A stretch of 52,553 nt of DNA from Moraxella porci DSM 25326 (lineage in GTDB: Bacteria; Pseudomonadota; Gammaproteobacteria; Pseudomonadales; Moraxellaceae). Below, in pieces: positions 36,160-46,362 of the stretch (the stretch's first letter is position 1; each line of letters starts with the position of its first letter). The notes below the pieces were generated by a model. It ran no database searches and had not been told where the DNA came from. It saw only the letters and a program-made list of their open reading frames with translations. The stretch lies in contig NZ_MUYV01000012.1 in the NCBI RefSeq assembly GCF_002014855.1, positions 1-52,553 on the forward strand, given 5' to 3'. The position numbers and the translations under genes are program-made.

Positions 36160-36396
36160 ATGAGCGATATCGAAGCTAAAGTAAAAGACGCAGTAGCTGA
36201 GCAACTAGGCCTAAGCGTTGATGAAATCAAAAATGACGCATCATTTATGGACGACCTAGGTGCAGACTCATTAGACCTAGTTGAGCTAGTGATGGCATTC
36301 GAAAGCAGTTTTGGCATCACCATTCCTGATGAAGATTCTGCAGAACTAACTACAGTTCAAAAAGCCATCGATTATGTATCTGCAAAAGTTGCTTAA
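36160..36396 (+). CDS. acpP: Acyl carrier protein
   Basis: 78 aa, acidic and helical. '[15 protein letters not shown]' carries Ser37, the site for the 4'-phosphopantetheine arm. It begins '[18 protein letters not shown]'. It carries growing acyl chains for FabD, FabG and lipid A or phospholipid enzymes. It has its own promoter and terminator, so it is expressed apart from fabD-fabG. Confidence 0.98.
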   Translation: MSDIEAKVKDAVAEQLGLSVDEIKNDASFMDDLGADSLDLVELVMAFESSFGITIPDEDSAELTTVQKAIDYVSAKVA

Positions 36397-36411
36397 TTGA
36401 TTAACTAAAAG

Positions 36412-36442
36412 ACCGCTTATTCACCGAATGAGCGGTTTTTTG
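36412..36442 (+). terminator. Intrinsic terminator after acpP
   Basis: ACCGCTTATTC (36412-36422) pairs with GAATGAGCGGT (36426-36436), followed by a T-run. Confidence 0.88.
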
Positions 36443-36611
36443 TTTTTCTGATGGATCATTTACAAGCCATATCATCAGTGAGCGATAATAATACACAAGG
36501 TTACACAGTTACTAACATCAGTATGCAATTGTGTTGCAATTCTTCGTTAAGATGGATTTACCAGTCAATAGATTGGCAATCATTTTTATGGATTATAATT
36601 TGGAGTCATAC

Positions 36612-37106
36612 ATGGGTATTTTTAGCTTTGCCAAAGACATCGGCGATAAGATTTTTAACCGCAACAAAAAAGACGCGACTGAGCAAGCTGCACCGAGCGC
36701 AGCGCCAGCAGCAGCTGAGCCAACTGCTCAAGAGATCGCCAATTTGCTATTGGCTCGTATTCAAGCTCAAAATGTCAACATCTCTGGCCTAAAAGTCAAT
36801 TATAACGGCGACACCGACACCGTGACGCTATCAGGCACCGCTAAGACCCAAGAAGACCGTGAGCGCGCGCGTCTGGCAGTGGGCAATGTGCAGTATGTTG
36901 AGACTGTCGTTGATGACATCGAAGTAGAAACGCCTGCCGAAGAATCGCGTTTTTATACCGTCAAATCAGGTGATACACTCTCAAAAATCGCCAAAGAAAT
37001 GTACGGCAATGCCAATGACTATATGAAAATCTTTGATGCCAACAAGCCAATGCTGAGCCACCCAGATAAGATTTATGCAGGTCAAGTATTGCGTATTCCT
37101 GCGTGA
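36612..37106 (+). CDS. kbp: BON-LysM potassium-binding protein Kbp (YgaU-like)
   Basis: 164 aa from the ATG at 36612 with GGAG 6 nt upstream. It starts 'MGIFSFAKDIGDKIF', like E. coli Kbp. After an Ala/Pro/Glu-rich stretch comes a BON domain (about 45-105) and a LysM domain (about 115-163: 'YTVKSGDTLSKIAKEMYGNA' to 'GQVLRIPA'). It has no signal peptide. E. coli Kbp senses cytoplasmic K+ by binding it tightly. It has its own terminator and is the last gene before the convergent queG. Confidence 0.9.
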   Translation: MGIFSFAKDIGDKIFNRNKKDATEQAAPSAAPAAAEPTAQEIANLLLARIQAQNVNISGLKVNYNGDTDTVTLSGTAKTQEDRERARLAVGNVQYVETVVDDIEVETPAEESRFYTVKSGDTLSKIAKEMYGNANDYMKIFDANKPMLSHPDKIYAGQVLRIPA

Positions 37107-37124
37107 TAGTCTGATGATAAACAA

Positions 37125-37156
37125 AATCCCTAAGCCAGATGGTTTGGGGATTTTTT
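37125..37156 (+). terminator. Intrinsic terminator after kbp
   Basis: AATCCCTAAGCC pairs with GGTTTGGGGATT (loop AGAT), followed by T. It abuts the end of queG. Confidence 0.85.
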
Positions 37157-38309
37157 ATTCAAGCTCACGAATCGCCCAATGAATATGCTCATCAAGCATC
37201 GCATTCATACCTAGCCGTGAACGTAGTGCCTTGATGGTGTCTGCTTTGGTGGTATCATCGGGCTGGCTATTGCCAAGGGCGATGGCAGTGTTACGCAGTA
37301 GATTCAGATAGCCGGTGCGCCGAAGTGGTGAGCCTTCGGTCTTTTGTAGAAACTCATCTTCATCCCATGCCCATACTTCAAGTAAGCTTATTTCATCTAG
37401 CCCATGACGGGGGGCATAATCAGCGACAGTAGCAAGCTTGGCATAGCGATTCCACGGGCAAATCAGTTGGCAGTCATCACAGCCAAAGATGCGATTGCCA
37501 ATGGCTTTACGGTATTTGATATCAATACTACCTTTGTGTTCGATCGTCAGATAAGAAATGCACGCACCGGCATCGAGCGTGTAGGGTGCGATGATGGCTT
37601 TGGTCGGGCAAATATCAATACAAGCGGTACAGCTGCCACAGTGTACTTTGACAGGATGACTCTCGGTCTTGCCAACCAAGTCAAGGCTAATAAACAGCTC
37701 GCCCAAATTAAAAAACGACCCTGCTTGCCGATTGATCAGCAAGGTGTGCTTACCTGTCCAACCAAGCCCTGCAGCATCAGCAATCGGACGCTCAAAAATC
37801 GGCGCTGAGTCACTAAATGGCCGAAACACAAAAGGCTTGTCGGCATCGATGGATAAATGTGTCCAGTTGGGCAGTTCGGATTCGATGGCACGAGCCAGTT
37901 TTTTGAGCTGTTGGCGGACGGTTTTGTGGTAATCTCGCCCCCGAGCATAGCGAGCGATGATGGCGTGATTTGGTCTGTTGTCATCATCAATGCGTCGTGG
38001 ATTTGGCAGAGTGTGTAGATAATCCATACGCACGCTGATGATGGTTTTGGCACCATCAACAAGCTTATGTGGACTGGCTCGCAGCTCATGATTATCCTGC
38101 ATAAAATCCAGCGTGCCGTGTAGCCCTTGGTTAAGCCATGCTTTGAGCGCCTGAGTCTGCTCGGCAAATAGTGGATGATGTACGCTCAAAAAACCACAAT
38201 CAGCAAAGCCAAGCTCCATCGCCTTGGCACGGATCCAGTCCTTGACCGCATCGACATCGGGTAGGGTGGTGCTGTCAATGCGTGATGGCTGTGATGATGG
38301 CTTAGTCAT
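37155..38309 (-). CDS. queG: Epoxyqueuosine reductase
   Basis: 384 aa from the ATG at 38309; an ATG 21 bp upstream is also in frame. Two [4Fe-4S] clusters are marked by 'CGSCTACIDICPTKAI' and 'CDDCQLICPWN'. The cobalamin-binding N-terminal part is intact, and there is a HEAT-like tail ('YLNLLRNTAIALGN'). The enzyme reduces epoxyqueuosine to queuosine in the wobble position of Asp, Asn, His and Tyr tRNAs. Its start overlaps the end of the upstream small gene. Confidence 0.96.
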   Translation of the reverse strand: MTKPSSQPSRIDSTTLPDVDAVKDWIRAKAMELGFADCGFLSVHHPLFAEQTQALKAWLNQGLHGTLDFMQDNHELRASPHKLVDGAKTIISVRMDYLHTLPNPRRIDDDNRPNHAIIARYARGRDYHKTVRQQLKKLARAIESELPNWTHLSIDADKPFVFRPFSDSAPIFERPIADAAGLGWTGKHTLLINRQAGSFFNLGELFISLDLVGKTESHPVKVHCGSCTACIDICPTKAIIAPYTLDAGACISYLTIEHKGSIDIKYRKAIGNRIFGCDDCQLICPWNRYAKLATVADYAPRHGLDEISLLEVWAWDEDEFLQKTEGSPLRRTGYLNLLRNTAIALGNSQPDDTTKADTIKALRSRLGMNAMLDEHIHWAIRELE

Positions 38310-38688
38310 GGCAATGCTCGCGCACAGCATCTTGGATGTCGGTGATCTTAGCTTGGATGGCTTCAGCGCTCATTGGGCGTCGTCTACCTTGCTCATCCAC
38401 CTCAACGATGTTGCCGCCTGATTGGAGCGTTTGTAGGTTGATGCTCAAATAGCGACAAGCGTCTGATGCAGCACGAAGGGGCGGATGCAGATAATACACA
38501 GGCACCGCCTGAAATTTTCGATCGATTGGCGGCATTTGACTGAACAGCGCTTCACCGTGTTGGCCTGTGCTTTTATAAACCACACCGCTGTTTGCCATCG
38601 ATAATTGATCAAAAACACCAACAACCAACGCCACCAACCCAACTTTGATGCCAACATGCCGTCTTATCATCTGTCGCTTTTTACCCAT
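38302..38688 (-). CDS. Small exported protein, unknown (DUF4124-like)
   Basis: 128 aa from the ATG at 38688; the Met at 38670 is also possible. The TTG at 38724 is less likely. A signal-like helix ('IKVGLVALVVGVF', end near 'SMA') is followed by 'GVVYKSTGQHGEALFSQMPP', which resembles the DUF4124 pattern 'YKxxxxxGxxxFSD'. The C-terminal half is helical. It overlaps queG by 8 bp, so the two are probably co-transcribed. Function not known. Confidence 0.7.
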   Translation of the reverse strand: MGKKRQMIRRHVGIKVGLVALVVGVFDQLSMANSGVVYKSTGQHGEALFSQMPPIDRKFQAVPVYYLHPPLRAASDACRYLSINLQTLQSGGNIVEVDEQGRRRPMSAEAIQAKITDIQDAVREHCHD

Positions 38689-38724
38689 GCTTACCACGCT
38701 TGCTGCAATTAACACACCAATCAA

Positions 38725-39228
38725 CCATACCCACTTTGCCCATCAACCCGAGCATTTGGCCGTCATTTTAGCATTAGACCATCATAAAAAGCACGCAGCA
38801 ATCAAGGATTTTTGGGATAAATGACGATCAGAAGGATGATAAAGGCCATTTGTTGAACAAAATTAGTAAAATGATTAAAAAAATGGCTTGGCAAGAACGG
38901 GTTTTTGGGGTAATATAGTTGGCATTGTTTTGATGACGCTTATAAAGCATACTAAAAGTTATAAGCATTATCATGAGTCGGCGTAGCTATTTATCAGGTG
39001 CTGCGTTTGTGCGATTGGTGCCATCGGATTACCGTTTGATGACGCAAGATTGTACATTGCAATAGGACTTATCGGTCTGCAAGACACAAGAAATTATCCC
39101 ATTCCTTTCTTGTTGGCATTGTCACGATGCCCTTGCTTTGAAGTTCATCCTGAATTGACAGTCTGTTACTGACCATGCTACGCCATTTCGTCTGTATATT
39201 GCCGTTGATTGGCAAAAGGATGTAACTG
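38725..39228 (+). other. 504-bp region with the ilv promoter and long leader
   Basis: A promoter TTGGCA-17 bp-TAATAT lies at 38888-38916, giving a leader of about 300 nt before ilvI. A 30-codon frame (38973-39065) lies within it but has few Val/Ile/Leu runs. No attenuator hairpin with a T-run was found. Nothing else is seen. Confidence 0.5.
38888..38916 (+). promoter_or_regulatory. ilvI promoter
   Basis: TTGGCA (38888-38893), exactly 17 bp, TAATAT (38911-38916); TATAGT at 38914 is an alternative -10. Confidence 0.6.
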
Positions 39229-41067
39229 ATGACGCAACAAACCACCCAAGCCCCGAACATGACGGGACACACCCAGACCAAAGACGCAGCAGCACATTTC
39301 CGTGAAGCCCAAGAGAAGCTGGCTCGTGGTGAGACAGCCATGATGTCAGGTGGCGAGCTGCTTGTGCAAGCCTTGATTGATGAAGGTGTTGAGTACATTT
39401 TCGGCTATCCAGGCGGTGCGGTACTGCACATTTATGACGCCTTATTCAAACAAGATCAAATCGAACATGTCCTAGTCCGCCATGAGCAGGCAGCAGGTCA
39501 TATGGCGGATGCCTATAGCCGTACCACAGGTAAGACTGGTGTGGTGCTGGCGACCTCAGGTCCTGGTGCGACCAATACCGTGACTGCGATTGCTACTGCT
39601 TATATGGACTCCATTCCGATGGTAATCTTGGCTGGTCAGGTGCCGACCACGCTGATCGGTGATGATGCATTCCAAGAGTGTGACATGGTGGGTATCTCTC
39701 GCCCAATCGTCAAGCACAGTTTCCAAGTGCGTAGCGCTGAAGAAATCCCTGAAATCATCAAAAAAGCTTTCTATATCGCAGGCTCAGGTCGTCCAGGCCC
39801 TGTTGTGGTTGATATTCCAAAAGATATGACCAATCCAAGCGATAAATTTGCTTATCGTATGCCTGAGTCTATCTCGATGCGTTCGTATCAGCCGACGCAC
39901 AAAGGACATGGCGGTCAAATCAAAAAAGCCATCGAGACACTCTTGGCGGCAAAACGCCCAGTATTGTACTCAGGCGGTGGTGTGATTTTGGGTAATGCCA
40001 GTGAAGAGCTACGCCAAATTGCTGATCTACTCAAACTCCCTGTGACCAATACCTTGATGGGCTTGGGTGCGTATCCAGGCTCAGGTGAGCAATTCATCGG
40101 TATGCTGGGTATGCACGGCACTTATGAAGCCAACATGACCATGCACCATGCGGATGTGATTTTGGCGATTGGTGCACGCTTTGATGACCGCGTCACCAAT
40201 AATGTCAAAAAATTCTGCCCAAATGCAACCGTCATCCATATTGATGTCGATCCTGCCAGCATCTCAAAAACCATCACCGCACATATCCCTATCGTTGGTG
40301 ATGTCAAGCTTGTGCTGACTGAGATGCTCTCACAGCTCAAAGAAACTGACAAGCGCATCGATGAGCACGCACTCAATGACTGGTGGCAACAAATCAACGA
40401 ATGGCGTAAGCGTCATGGACTGCGTTATGATGCTGATGATATGGAAGCTGAAATCCATGCCATTAAGCCACAGCACGTGGTTGAGACATTGTACAAACTC
40501 ACCAAAGGTCAAGCCATCATCACCTCAGATGTCGGTCAGCACCAGATGTTTGCTGCACTGTACTATAAATATGATGAACCACGCCAATGGCTGAACTCAG
40601 GCGGTCTAGGCACGATGGGTGTCGGCTTGCCGTATGCAATGGCAGCCAAGCTTGCTCGCCCCGAAAAGACTGTCGTTTGTATCACGGGTGAAGGCTCGAT
40701 TCAGATGAATATCCAAGAGCTGTCAACCTGCTTACAGTACAATCTACCTGTAAAAATCCTAAACCTAAACAACGCTCAACTGGGCATGGTTAAGCAGTGG
40801 CAAGATATGCTATACGAAGCACGCCATGCACAGTCGTATATGAAGTCGCTGCCTGATTTTGTGAAGCTTGCCGAAAGCTATGGGCATAAAGGCGTAAAAA
40901 TCACCAATCCTGCGACAATGGAAGAAGAGCTGGCAGCGGCGTTGGCGATGGAAGACAAGCTGGTATTCATCGATGTGTATGTGGATAAGAGCGAACACGT
41001 CTATCCGATGCAAGTGGCAGGTCAGTCAATGCGTGATATGTGGCTATCAAAAGGGGAGCGTACCTAA
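39229..41067 (+). CDS. ilvI: Acetolactate synthase large subunit
   Basis: 612 aa. The family Glu that activates thiamine diphosphate is in '[16 protein letters not shown]', the entrance in '[14 protein letters not shown]', and the ThDP-Mg motif in '[17 protein letters not shown]' to 'NLNN'. A ~34-residue polar N-terminal extension precedes the core. It condenses two pyruvates, or pyruvate and 2-ketobutyrate, in valine, leucine and isoleucine synthesis. The ilvH start overlaps its stop. Confidence 0.96.
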   Translation: MTQQTTQAPNMTGHTQTKDAAAHFREAQEKLARGETAMMSGGELLVQALIDEGVEYIFGYPGGAVLHIYDALFKQDQIEHVLVRHEQAAGHMADAYSRTTGKTGVVLATSGPGATNTVTAIATAYMDSIPMVILAGQVPTTLIGDDAFQECDMVGISRPIVKHSFQVRSAEEIPEIIKKAFYIAGSGRPGPVVVDIPKDMTNPSDKFAYRMPESISMRSYQPTHKGHGGQIKKAIETLLAAKRPVLYSGGGVILGNASEELRQIADLLKLPVTNTLMGLGAYPGSGEQFIGMLGMHGTYEANMTMHHADVILAIGARFDDRVTNNVKKFCPNATVIHIDVDPASISKTITAHIPIVGDVKLVLTEMLSQLKETDKRIDEHALNDWWQQINEWRKRHGLRYDADDMEAEIHAIKPQHVVETLYKLTKGQAIITSDVGQHQMFAALYYKYDEPRQWLNSGGLGTMGVGLPYAMAAKLARPEKTVVCITGEGSIQMNIQELSTCLQYNLPVKILNLNNAQLGMVKQWQDMLYEARHAQSYMKSLPDFVKLAESYGHKGVKITNPATMEEELAAALAMEDKLVFIDVYVDKSEHVYPMQVAGQSMRDMWLSKGERT

Positions 41068-41582
41068 TGTCAAATCAAGTCCATAAACATCTGATTTCTG
41101 TATTGATGGAAAACGAAGCAGGGTCGCTATCTCGTGTGGTTGGTCTGTTTTCACAGCGTGGCTACAACATTGATACGCTCAATGTCGCTGCAACCGATGA
41201 TCCGACGATTTCTCGTCTGACGCTGACGACCATCACCACCAATGATAAGATTGAGCAAATCACCAAGCAGCTGCATAAGCTCATTGAAGTGGTCAAGGTA
41301 CAAAATCTGTCTGAAATCAGTGGCGGTAGCCAAATCGAGCGTGAGCTGATGCTGATCAAAGTGCGTGCCACAGGCTCACACCGCGAAGAAGTCAAGCGTA
41401 CGGCGGATATTTTCCGTGCCCAAATCGTCGATGTCACCCCAAATCTGTACACCATCTTGATCACTGGTGATGCAGGCAAGCTTGATGGCTTTATCGATGT
41501 CATCGGCCGTGATCGTATCCTAGAGGTGGTACGCTCAGGCGTGATTGGTATCGCTCGTGGTGAGAAGACATTGAGTTTGTAA
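41067..41582 (+). CDS. ilvH: Acetolactate synthase regulatory subunit
   Basis: 171 aa from the ATG that shares a base with the ilvI stop; AAGGGGAG lies upstream. The N-terminal ACT domain 'HLISVLMENEAGSLSRVVG' with 'RGYNIDTLNV' binds valine for feedback control. The C-terminal half is the IlvH-type tail, so by length this is IlvH-like rather than the short IlvN. Forms the holoenzyme with the large subunit. Confidence 0.95.
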   Translation: MSNQVHKHLISVLMENEAGSLSRVVGLFSQRGYNIDTLNVAATDDPTISRLTLTTITTNDKIEQITKQLHKLIEVVKVQNLSEISGGSQIERELMLIKVRATGSHREEVKRTADIFRAQIVDVTPNLYTILITGDAGKLDGFIDVIGRDRILEVVRSGVIGIARGEKTLSL

Positions 41583-41715
41583 TTGTGGTGCCGTAAAAAT
41601 CACCAATGATGCTTTTGGGATCAAGCTTTGATTTCGACAGCTTGCCAAGCCAAACCAAAAACTAATTAACTTTAACCAACTCGTTTTAGATTTTAGATTT
41701 GAAAACGATTTTTAA

Positions 41716-42753
<1,038 letters not shown>

Positions 42754-42760
42754 TTTACTG

Positions 42761-42841
42761 GCCAAATAATGTCTTGTAATCAAGCGTTATTTGGCTCGAT
42801 ACAGTGTTATGGTCGCAAGTCTGTGCTTGCGGCCATTTTAT
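42761..42841 (+). terminator. Two hairpins after ilvC, the second terminator-like
   Basis: GCCAAATAA/TTATTTGGC (42761-42795) with inner CTTG/CAAG; then ATGGTCGCAAG/CTTGCGGCCAT (42809-42835, loop TCTGTG) followed by TTTTATT. The second is the better terminator. Confidence 0.7.
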
Positions 42842-42899
42842 TGGCTATGATTTTATGGTCAAAACCGCTATAATGGCGCTTTTGATTAATAAGCGTATT

Positions 42900-43328
42900 A
42901 TGTTCAGCCAATTTTCCGATCTTAAAGATGTTCTACCCACCGTTTATGTCTGCACAAGTTTGTTCGTGGCGCTGTGCGTCATCATTGAAGCTACTTTGCT
43001 TGAAAAAAACGGTGGCAAAATGCCTGTCGGCCGCATATTTATGGTGGTCAGTATATTTTCGACTGCTTGGACGCTGGTGAGTGGTTTGGCGTGGTTTTTT
43101 CTTGAGCTTGAGCTGTTTGGTTCTGTTGTGGCCTTTGTTTATCCACTGTATAGCATCTTAGGTTTATTGTATTCAGCGCGGCTAATGCGCGGCGTCGATC
43201 TGCCTGATGATCCAGCACAAATTGCATTACCCATCAAATATTTGCACTATTGTCGCTCATTTGGGATTGTCTATTTTGCGCTGTGTTTGGTAGCGGTTTT
43301 TGAGCTTTTTGGGCGTATTCAAATTTAG
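42900..43328 (+). CDS. Small four-helix membrane protein, unknown
   Basis: 142 aa from the ATG at 42900, chosen because TATAAT at 42869-42874 would place the transcript start after the upstream Met codons. Four hydrophobic helices are seen (about 14-31, 45-67, 70-90, 115-137), with the loop 'RGVDLPDDPAQIALPIKY' before the last. No signature is recognised. It stands alone between ilvC and the cold-shock gene. Confidence 0.65.
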   Translation: MFSQFSDLKDVLPTVYVCTSLFVALCVIIEATLLEKNGGKMPVGRIFMVVSIFSTAWTLVSGLAWFFLELELFGSVVAFVYPLYSILGLLYSARLMRGVDLPDDPAQIALPIKYLHYCRSFGIVYFALCLVAVFELFGRIQI

Positions 43329-43696
43329 ACTGTCATAAAGTTGATGATACATATTTGATATTTTTTATAAGATTTTTAAAAATTTTAAAAAAATTTCACC
43401 TTTTTGGGTGAGAATCTGTTATACTGCTTGGCATGGTATTTGTGTACCGCTCAGTTAATTTGATGCCGATGATTTTGTCGTTTGAGGTTGTCATTATCAA
43501 AAAGACTTTGAAGTGTAACTGCAGAAAAACGCAGTGGTATCAAGCGTTCTTTAGTAAAGACCAGTAAGTTTCTTATTTGGATGAGCGAAGAAGTTAGGAC
43601 CTGTGTCCGTGATCCCGATCGTTATTGTAAGTTTTGCATGAATAGCATAAGTTCGCGTATTTTACGCTTTTCATCATCCAAATTAGGAAAATTGTT
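43329..43696 (+). promoter_or_regulatory. Long leader region of the cold-shock gene
   Basis: A likely -10 TATACT (43420-43425) with a weak -35 would give a leader of about 265 nt. It holds small hairpins ACTGC/GCAGT (43518-43535) and GGAC/GTCC (43597-43608). Long structured leaders are typical of cspA-type mRNAs and act as thermal switches; here this is inferred. Confidence 0.5.
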
Positions 43697-43909
43697 ATGT
43701 CAAATAAAGTACAAGGCACTGTTAAGTGGTTCAATGAATCTAAAGGTTTTGGCTTCATCGCTCAAGACAATGGCGGCCAAGATGTGTTCGCACATTACAG
43801 CGCGATCAAAGGTTCTGGCTTTAAAACTCTAGCTGAAGGCCAAAAAGTATCGTTCATTCTAGGCGAAGGTCAAAAAGGCCCACAAGCTGAAGAAATCGAA
43901 GCGATCTAA
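43697..43909 (+). CDS. Cold-shock domain protein (CspA family)
   Basis: 70 aa. RNP1 'KGFGFIAQ' and RNP2 'DVFAHYSAI' are intact, giving a five-stranded OB fold that melts RNA structure. '[20 protein letters not shown]' is the usual start. The AAATTAGGAAAA site is good. Whether it is cold-induced or constitutive cannot be told, but the long leader favours the former. Confidence 0.96.
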   Translation: MSNKVQGTVKWFNESKGFGFIAQDNGGQDVFAHYSAIKGSGFKTLAEGQKVSFILGEGQKGPQAEEIEAI

Positions 43910-43958
43910 ACAGTCATCAAAAAGATCCAAGAAGTGATCTGACTTTAGATAGCATAAA

Positions 43959-43987
43959 ATGTCGTCCAACTGGGCGGCATTTTTTTT
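43959..43987 (+). terminator. Intrinsic terminator after the cold-shock gene
   Basis: ATGTCGTCC (43959-43967) pairs with GGGCGGCAT (43972-43980) with G-U pairs, loop AACT, then seven T. Confidence 0.85.
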
Positions 43988-44057
43988 ATTTTCGCCGTTT
44001 GAAAGTTCTTGTTGGCTTTGTTATGATTAAAATAATCTACCGCTGTGAGTATTTGTT

Positions 44058-45827
44058 ATGATTTATCAGTCCAAACGCCAATTTGTCAACTTGCCTGATG
44101 CGCTGACATCTACACCGATGGCGATGCAGTGGGTCGTGTTCGGTCTTATAATGATCGCAGCGTCATTGATTTATCTGATGGCGGCGAATTGGCGGCTTTT
44201 GCCGGATGAAGTGAAACTTATCATCAACCCGCTTGTGATGATGCTGTGTGCTGTGATGAGTATGCGTGCATCAGCGATGTGGATGAGTGCGCTACATACG
44301 ATGTCAGCCTTGATGGCAGGCTTATCGCTTGCGGTGATTGGGCAAGTGTATCAGACGGGTGCTGATGGTATGTGGTTATTTGTACTGTGGTCGGTGCTGA
44401 TCGCGCCATGGCTGTATCGGGTGAATGATGCATCGTTTGTGCTATTGATGGCGGTGTCGCAAGTGGCACTGTGGCTGACGGTCGATCAGATGGCGTGGGA
44501 TGAGCGCTGGTATCCTGCTTGGGCGATGGTATTATTGCTTGGCGTGTGGCGAGTGTTTGGGCGGTGTCGTCTGTCGTGGCTTGTGGCGCTTGGGCTATCG
44601 GTGCTTGCGGTTTATGCGGCTATCAGTGATTGGTTTGAGCTTTCTGTGGCACAGGTGTTTTGTACACTGATGGTGATTATCTCGCCGTGGCTATTTGCCT
44701 TGTGGGCAAAAGTCAGATTGCCGATGCGGCAGATGGCAAGCGTTGCCATCGGTGTGGTCGGCGGGGCGATGGCAGTATTTTGTGCTGTAGTGATTGGCTT
44801 TGAGATCGAGTCCCTGCTTGTGATCAGCATCTTGGCTCATGTATGGTTTGGGCTGCTTGCCTACGGTATTTATCGGCACTTTGGGCGTAAGCTTACCCAA
44901 GTCCAAACAGCACTGCTGGCTGTCGGCGGCTGGCTGACAAGCTTGTTCGCCTTATTATGGCTCGTGGCGGATGTGCTGATGGGCTTTGATTCGGCGTGGG
45001 TGATGACGGCGTATGCGATTTTTATTTTGATGCTTGGTATGATGATGCTTACCAAAGCTGGTCGGTGGGCTTATACGCGCCATTTGGGCTATGCGCTGGT
45101 GGCGGTTGGGGTTGGTCTTAGCATCTATGCCATCATGGAGCGGTGGGATCTTGAGAGTCTGTGGCCATTGATCGCGCTGCAGAGTGCGGTTTTGGGGTTA
45201 TTATGGCGTGTGCGCGTGCATTGGCTGTATCTGCTGATGTATGCATTGTTTTTGTATGGGCTGCTTGCCATCCAAAGCTTTGATGTGATGACAGCAAACG
45301 ATCAGCCGACGCTGATGACTTATGGGCTGTATGCCCTTGGATTTTTGCCTGCTGTGTGGGTGGATCGTCAAGTATGGCTGGATCATGCTCATCTGGATGT
45401 GCGTGGGGTGGGGCTATGGGTGATGGCGCTTGCGGTGGGCTGGTCGCTGTATTTTGGGATGCTTGACGGTGACCTAAGAGGTGTGTCCGTGCCGTTGGCG
45501 ATGTTGATGGCAAGTATGCCGCTATTGATTGGCTTAGGGCTTCGCTTATCGAGACTGCCGATGGCGACGACCCTACTGCTGATGCCGCTAGGTCTGATGG
45601 CAGGTTTTGGGCTAGCGGGGTTGCTTGCGGTAATTTTGGTACTAGCGATGGCGGTGGCGCGGCGAGACTATGTCAGTTATGGATTGGCGGTTTGTGTGGG
45701 AATTGGCTTATTATGGCTGATCTATTATCAGCTGTCGTTGGTGTTTTTGGTGAAGTTTATCACAATTTTCATCACAGGATGTGTGATGATCATAATGGGT
45801 GTGTCTTTGGATAAAAGGACAGTGTGA
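44058..45827 (+). CDS. DUF2157/DUF4401 polytopic membrane protein
   Basis: 589 aa, almost wholly hydrophobic, with about 16-18 predicted helices. The N-terminal part ('QSKRQFVNLPDALTSTPMAM' then 'AANWRLLPDEVKLIINPLVM') matches the DUF2157 pattern; the later half is like DUF4401. It overlaps the next gene by 4 bp. In many bacteria these domains are found next to a GDYXXLXY protein, as here. The function is unknown. Confidence 0.82.
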   Translation: MIYQSKRQFVNLPDALTSTPMAMQWVVFGLIMIAASLIYLMAANWRLLPDEVKLIINPLVMMLCAVMSMRASAMWMSALHTMSALMAGLSLAVIGQVYQTGADGMWLFVLWSVLIAPWLYRVNDASFVLLMAVSQVALWLTVDQMAWDERWYPAWAMVLLLGVWRVFGRCRLSWLVALGLSVLAVYAAISDWFELSVAQVFCTLMVIISPWLFALWAKVRLPMRQMASVAIGVVGGAMAVFCAVVIGFEIESLLVISILAHVWFGLLAYGIYRHFGRKLTQVQTALLAVGGWLTSLFALLWLVADVLMGFDSAWVMTAYAIFILMLGMMMLTKAGRWAYTRHLGYALVAVGVGLSIYAIMERWDLESLWPLIALQSAVLGLLWRVRVHWLYLLMYALFLYGLLAIQSFDVMTANDQPTLMTYGLYALGFLPAVWVDRQVWLDHAHLDVRGVGLWVMALAVGWSLYFGMLDGDLRGVSVPLAMLMASMPLLIGLGLRLSRLPMATTLLLMPLGLMAGFGLAGLLAVILVLAMAVARRDYVSYGLAVCVGIGLLWLIYYQLSLVFLVKFITIFITGCVMIIMGVSLDKRTV

Positions 45828-46351
45828 TGAGAAAATTTATCCCGATAATCATTGCATGTATCACTGTGATACTGCTTGGCGCGCTGATTGTACGATATGA
45901 GGCACAATTAGCAGCAGGCACACCAATGTATGCCAAACTCGCCCCCGTCGATCCCAGATCTCTCATCCAAGGCGACTATATGCAACTAGGCTATGCATTG
46001 GCTGGCATTAATGATGTGGATGCAGAAACAGTCGATGATCATGAGCATGGCAAGCGGCGGCAGGCGTGGGTAATGCTTGATGATGCCAATCGCATCGTCT
46101 CGGCTGATTGGCAAGCCTCAAATACGCACAGCACGCCACTGATGCTGACATTTCACCATTGGCAATGGCATCCTGCAACCGACAGTTTTTTGTTTGCCGA
46201 AGGCTTGGGTGAGTGCTATGGTGAAGCACGCTATGCCAAGCTGTCCGTCGCTGATGATGGCCAAGCAATGCTGGTGGATTTGGTGGATGAGAATTTGCAA
46301 GTCTTAAACTGCCAAGATGGCATTTCATGGTGGCAAGGCGCTCAGGATTGA
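45824..46351 (+). CDS. GDYXXLXY-motif protein
   Basis: 175 aa. One N-terminal TM helix (about 5-23) is followed by a periplasmic domain with the naming motif 'QGDYMQLGY' (about 49-57) and 'FAEGLGECYGEARYAKLSV'. Starts inside the stop of the DUF2157 gene (ATGA), so the two are made together and probably interact. The role is not known; the pair is conserved in many proteobacteria. Confidence 0.88.
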   Translation: MMRKFIPIIIACITVILLGALIVRYEAQLAAGTPMYAKLAPVDPRSLIQGDYMQLGYALAGINDVDAETVDDHEHGKRRQAWVMLDDANRIVSADWQASNTHSTPLMLTFHHWQWHPATDSFLFAEGLGECYGEARYAKLSVADDGQAMLVDLVDENLQVLNCQDGISWWQGAQD

Positions 46352-46362
46352 TCTCATTGAGC

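Noticed and set aside
39069..39398. 109-codon frame on the minus strand overlapping the ilvI start
   Set aside because: Overlaps the ilvI coding start and leader; translation shows no domain.
43581..43832. 83-codon frame crossing the cold-shock leader and gene
   Set aside because: Out of frame with the conserved cold-shock protein and no Shine-Dalgarno; a chance frame in the leader.
45133..45513. 126-codon frame on the minus strand inside the DUF2157 gene
   Set aside because: His/Pro/Ser/Thr-rich translation typical of the reverse of a hydrophobic coding region; no ribosome-binding site.
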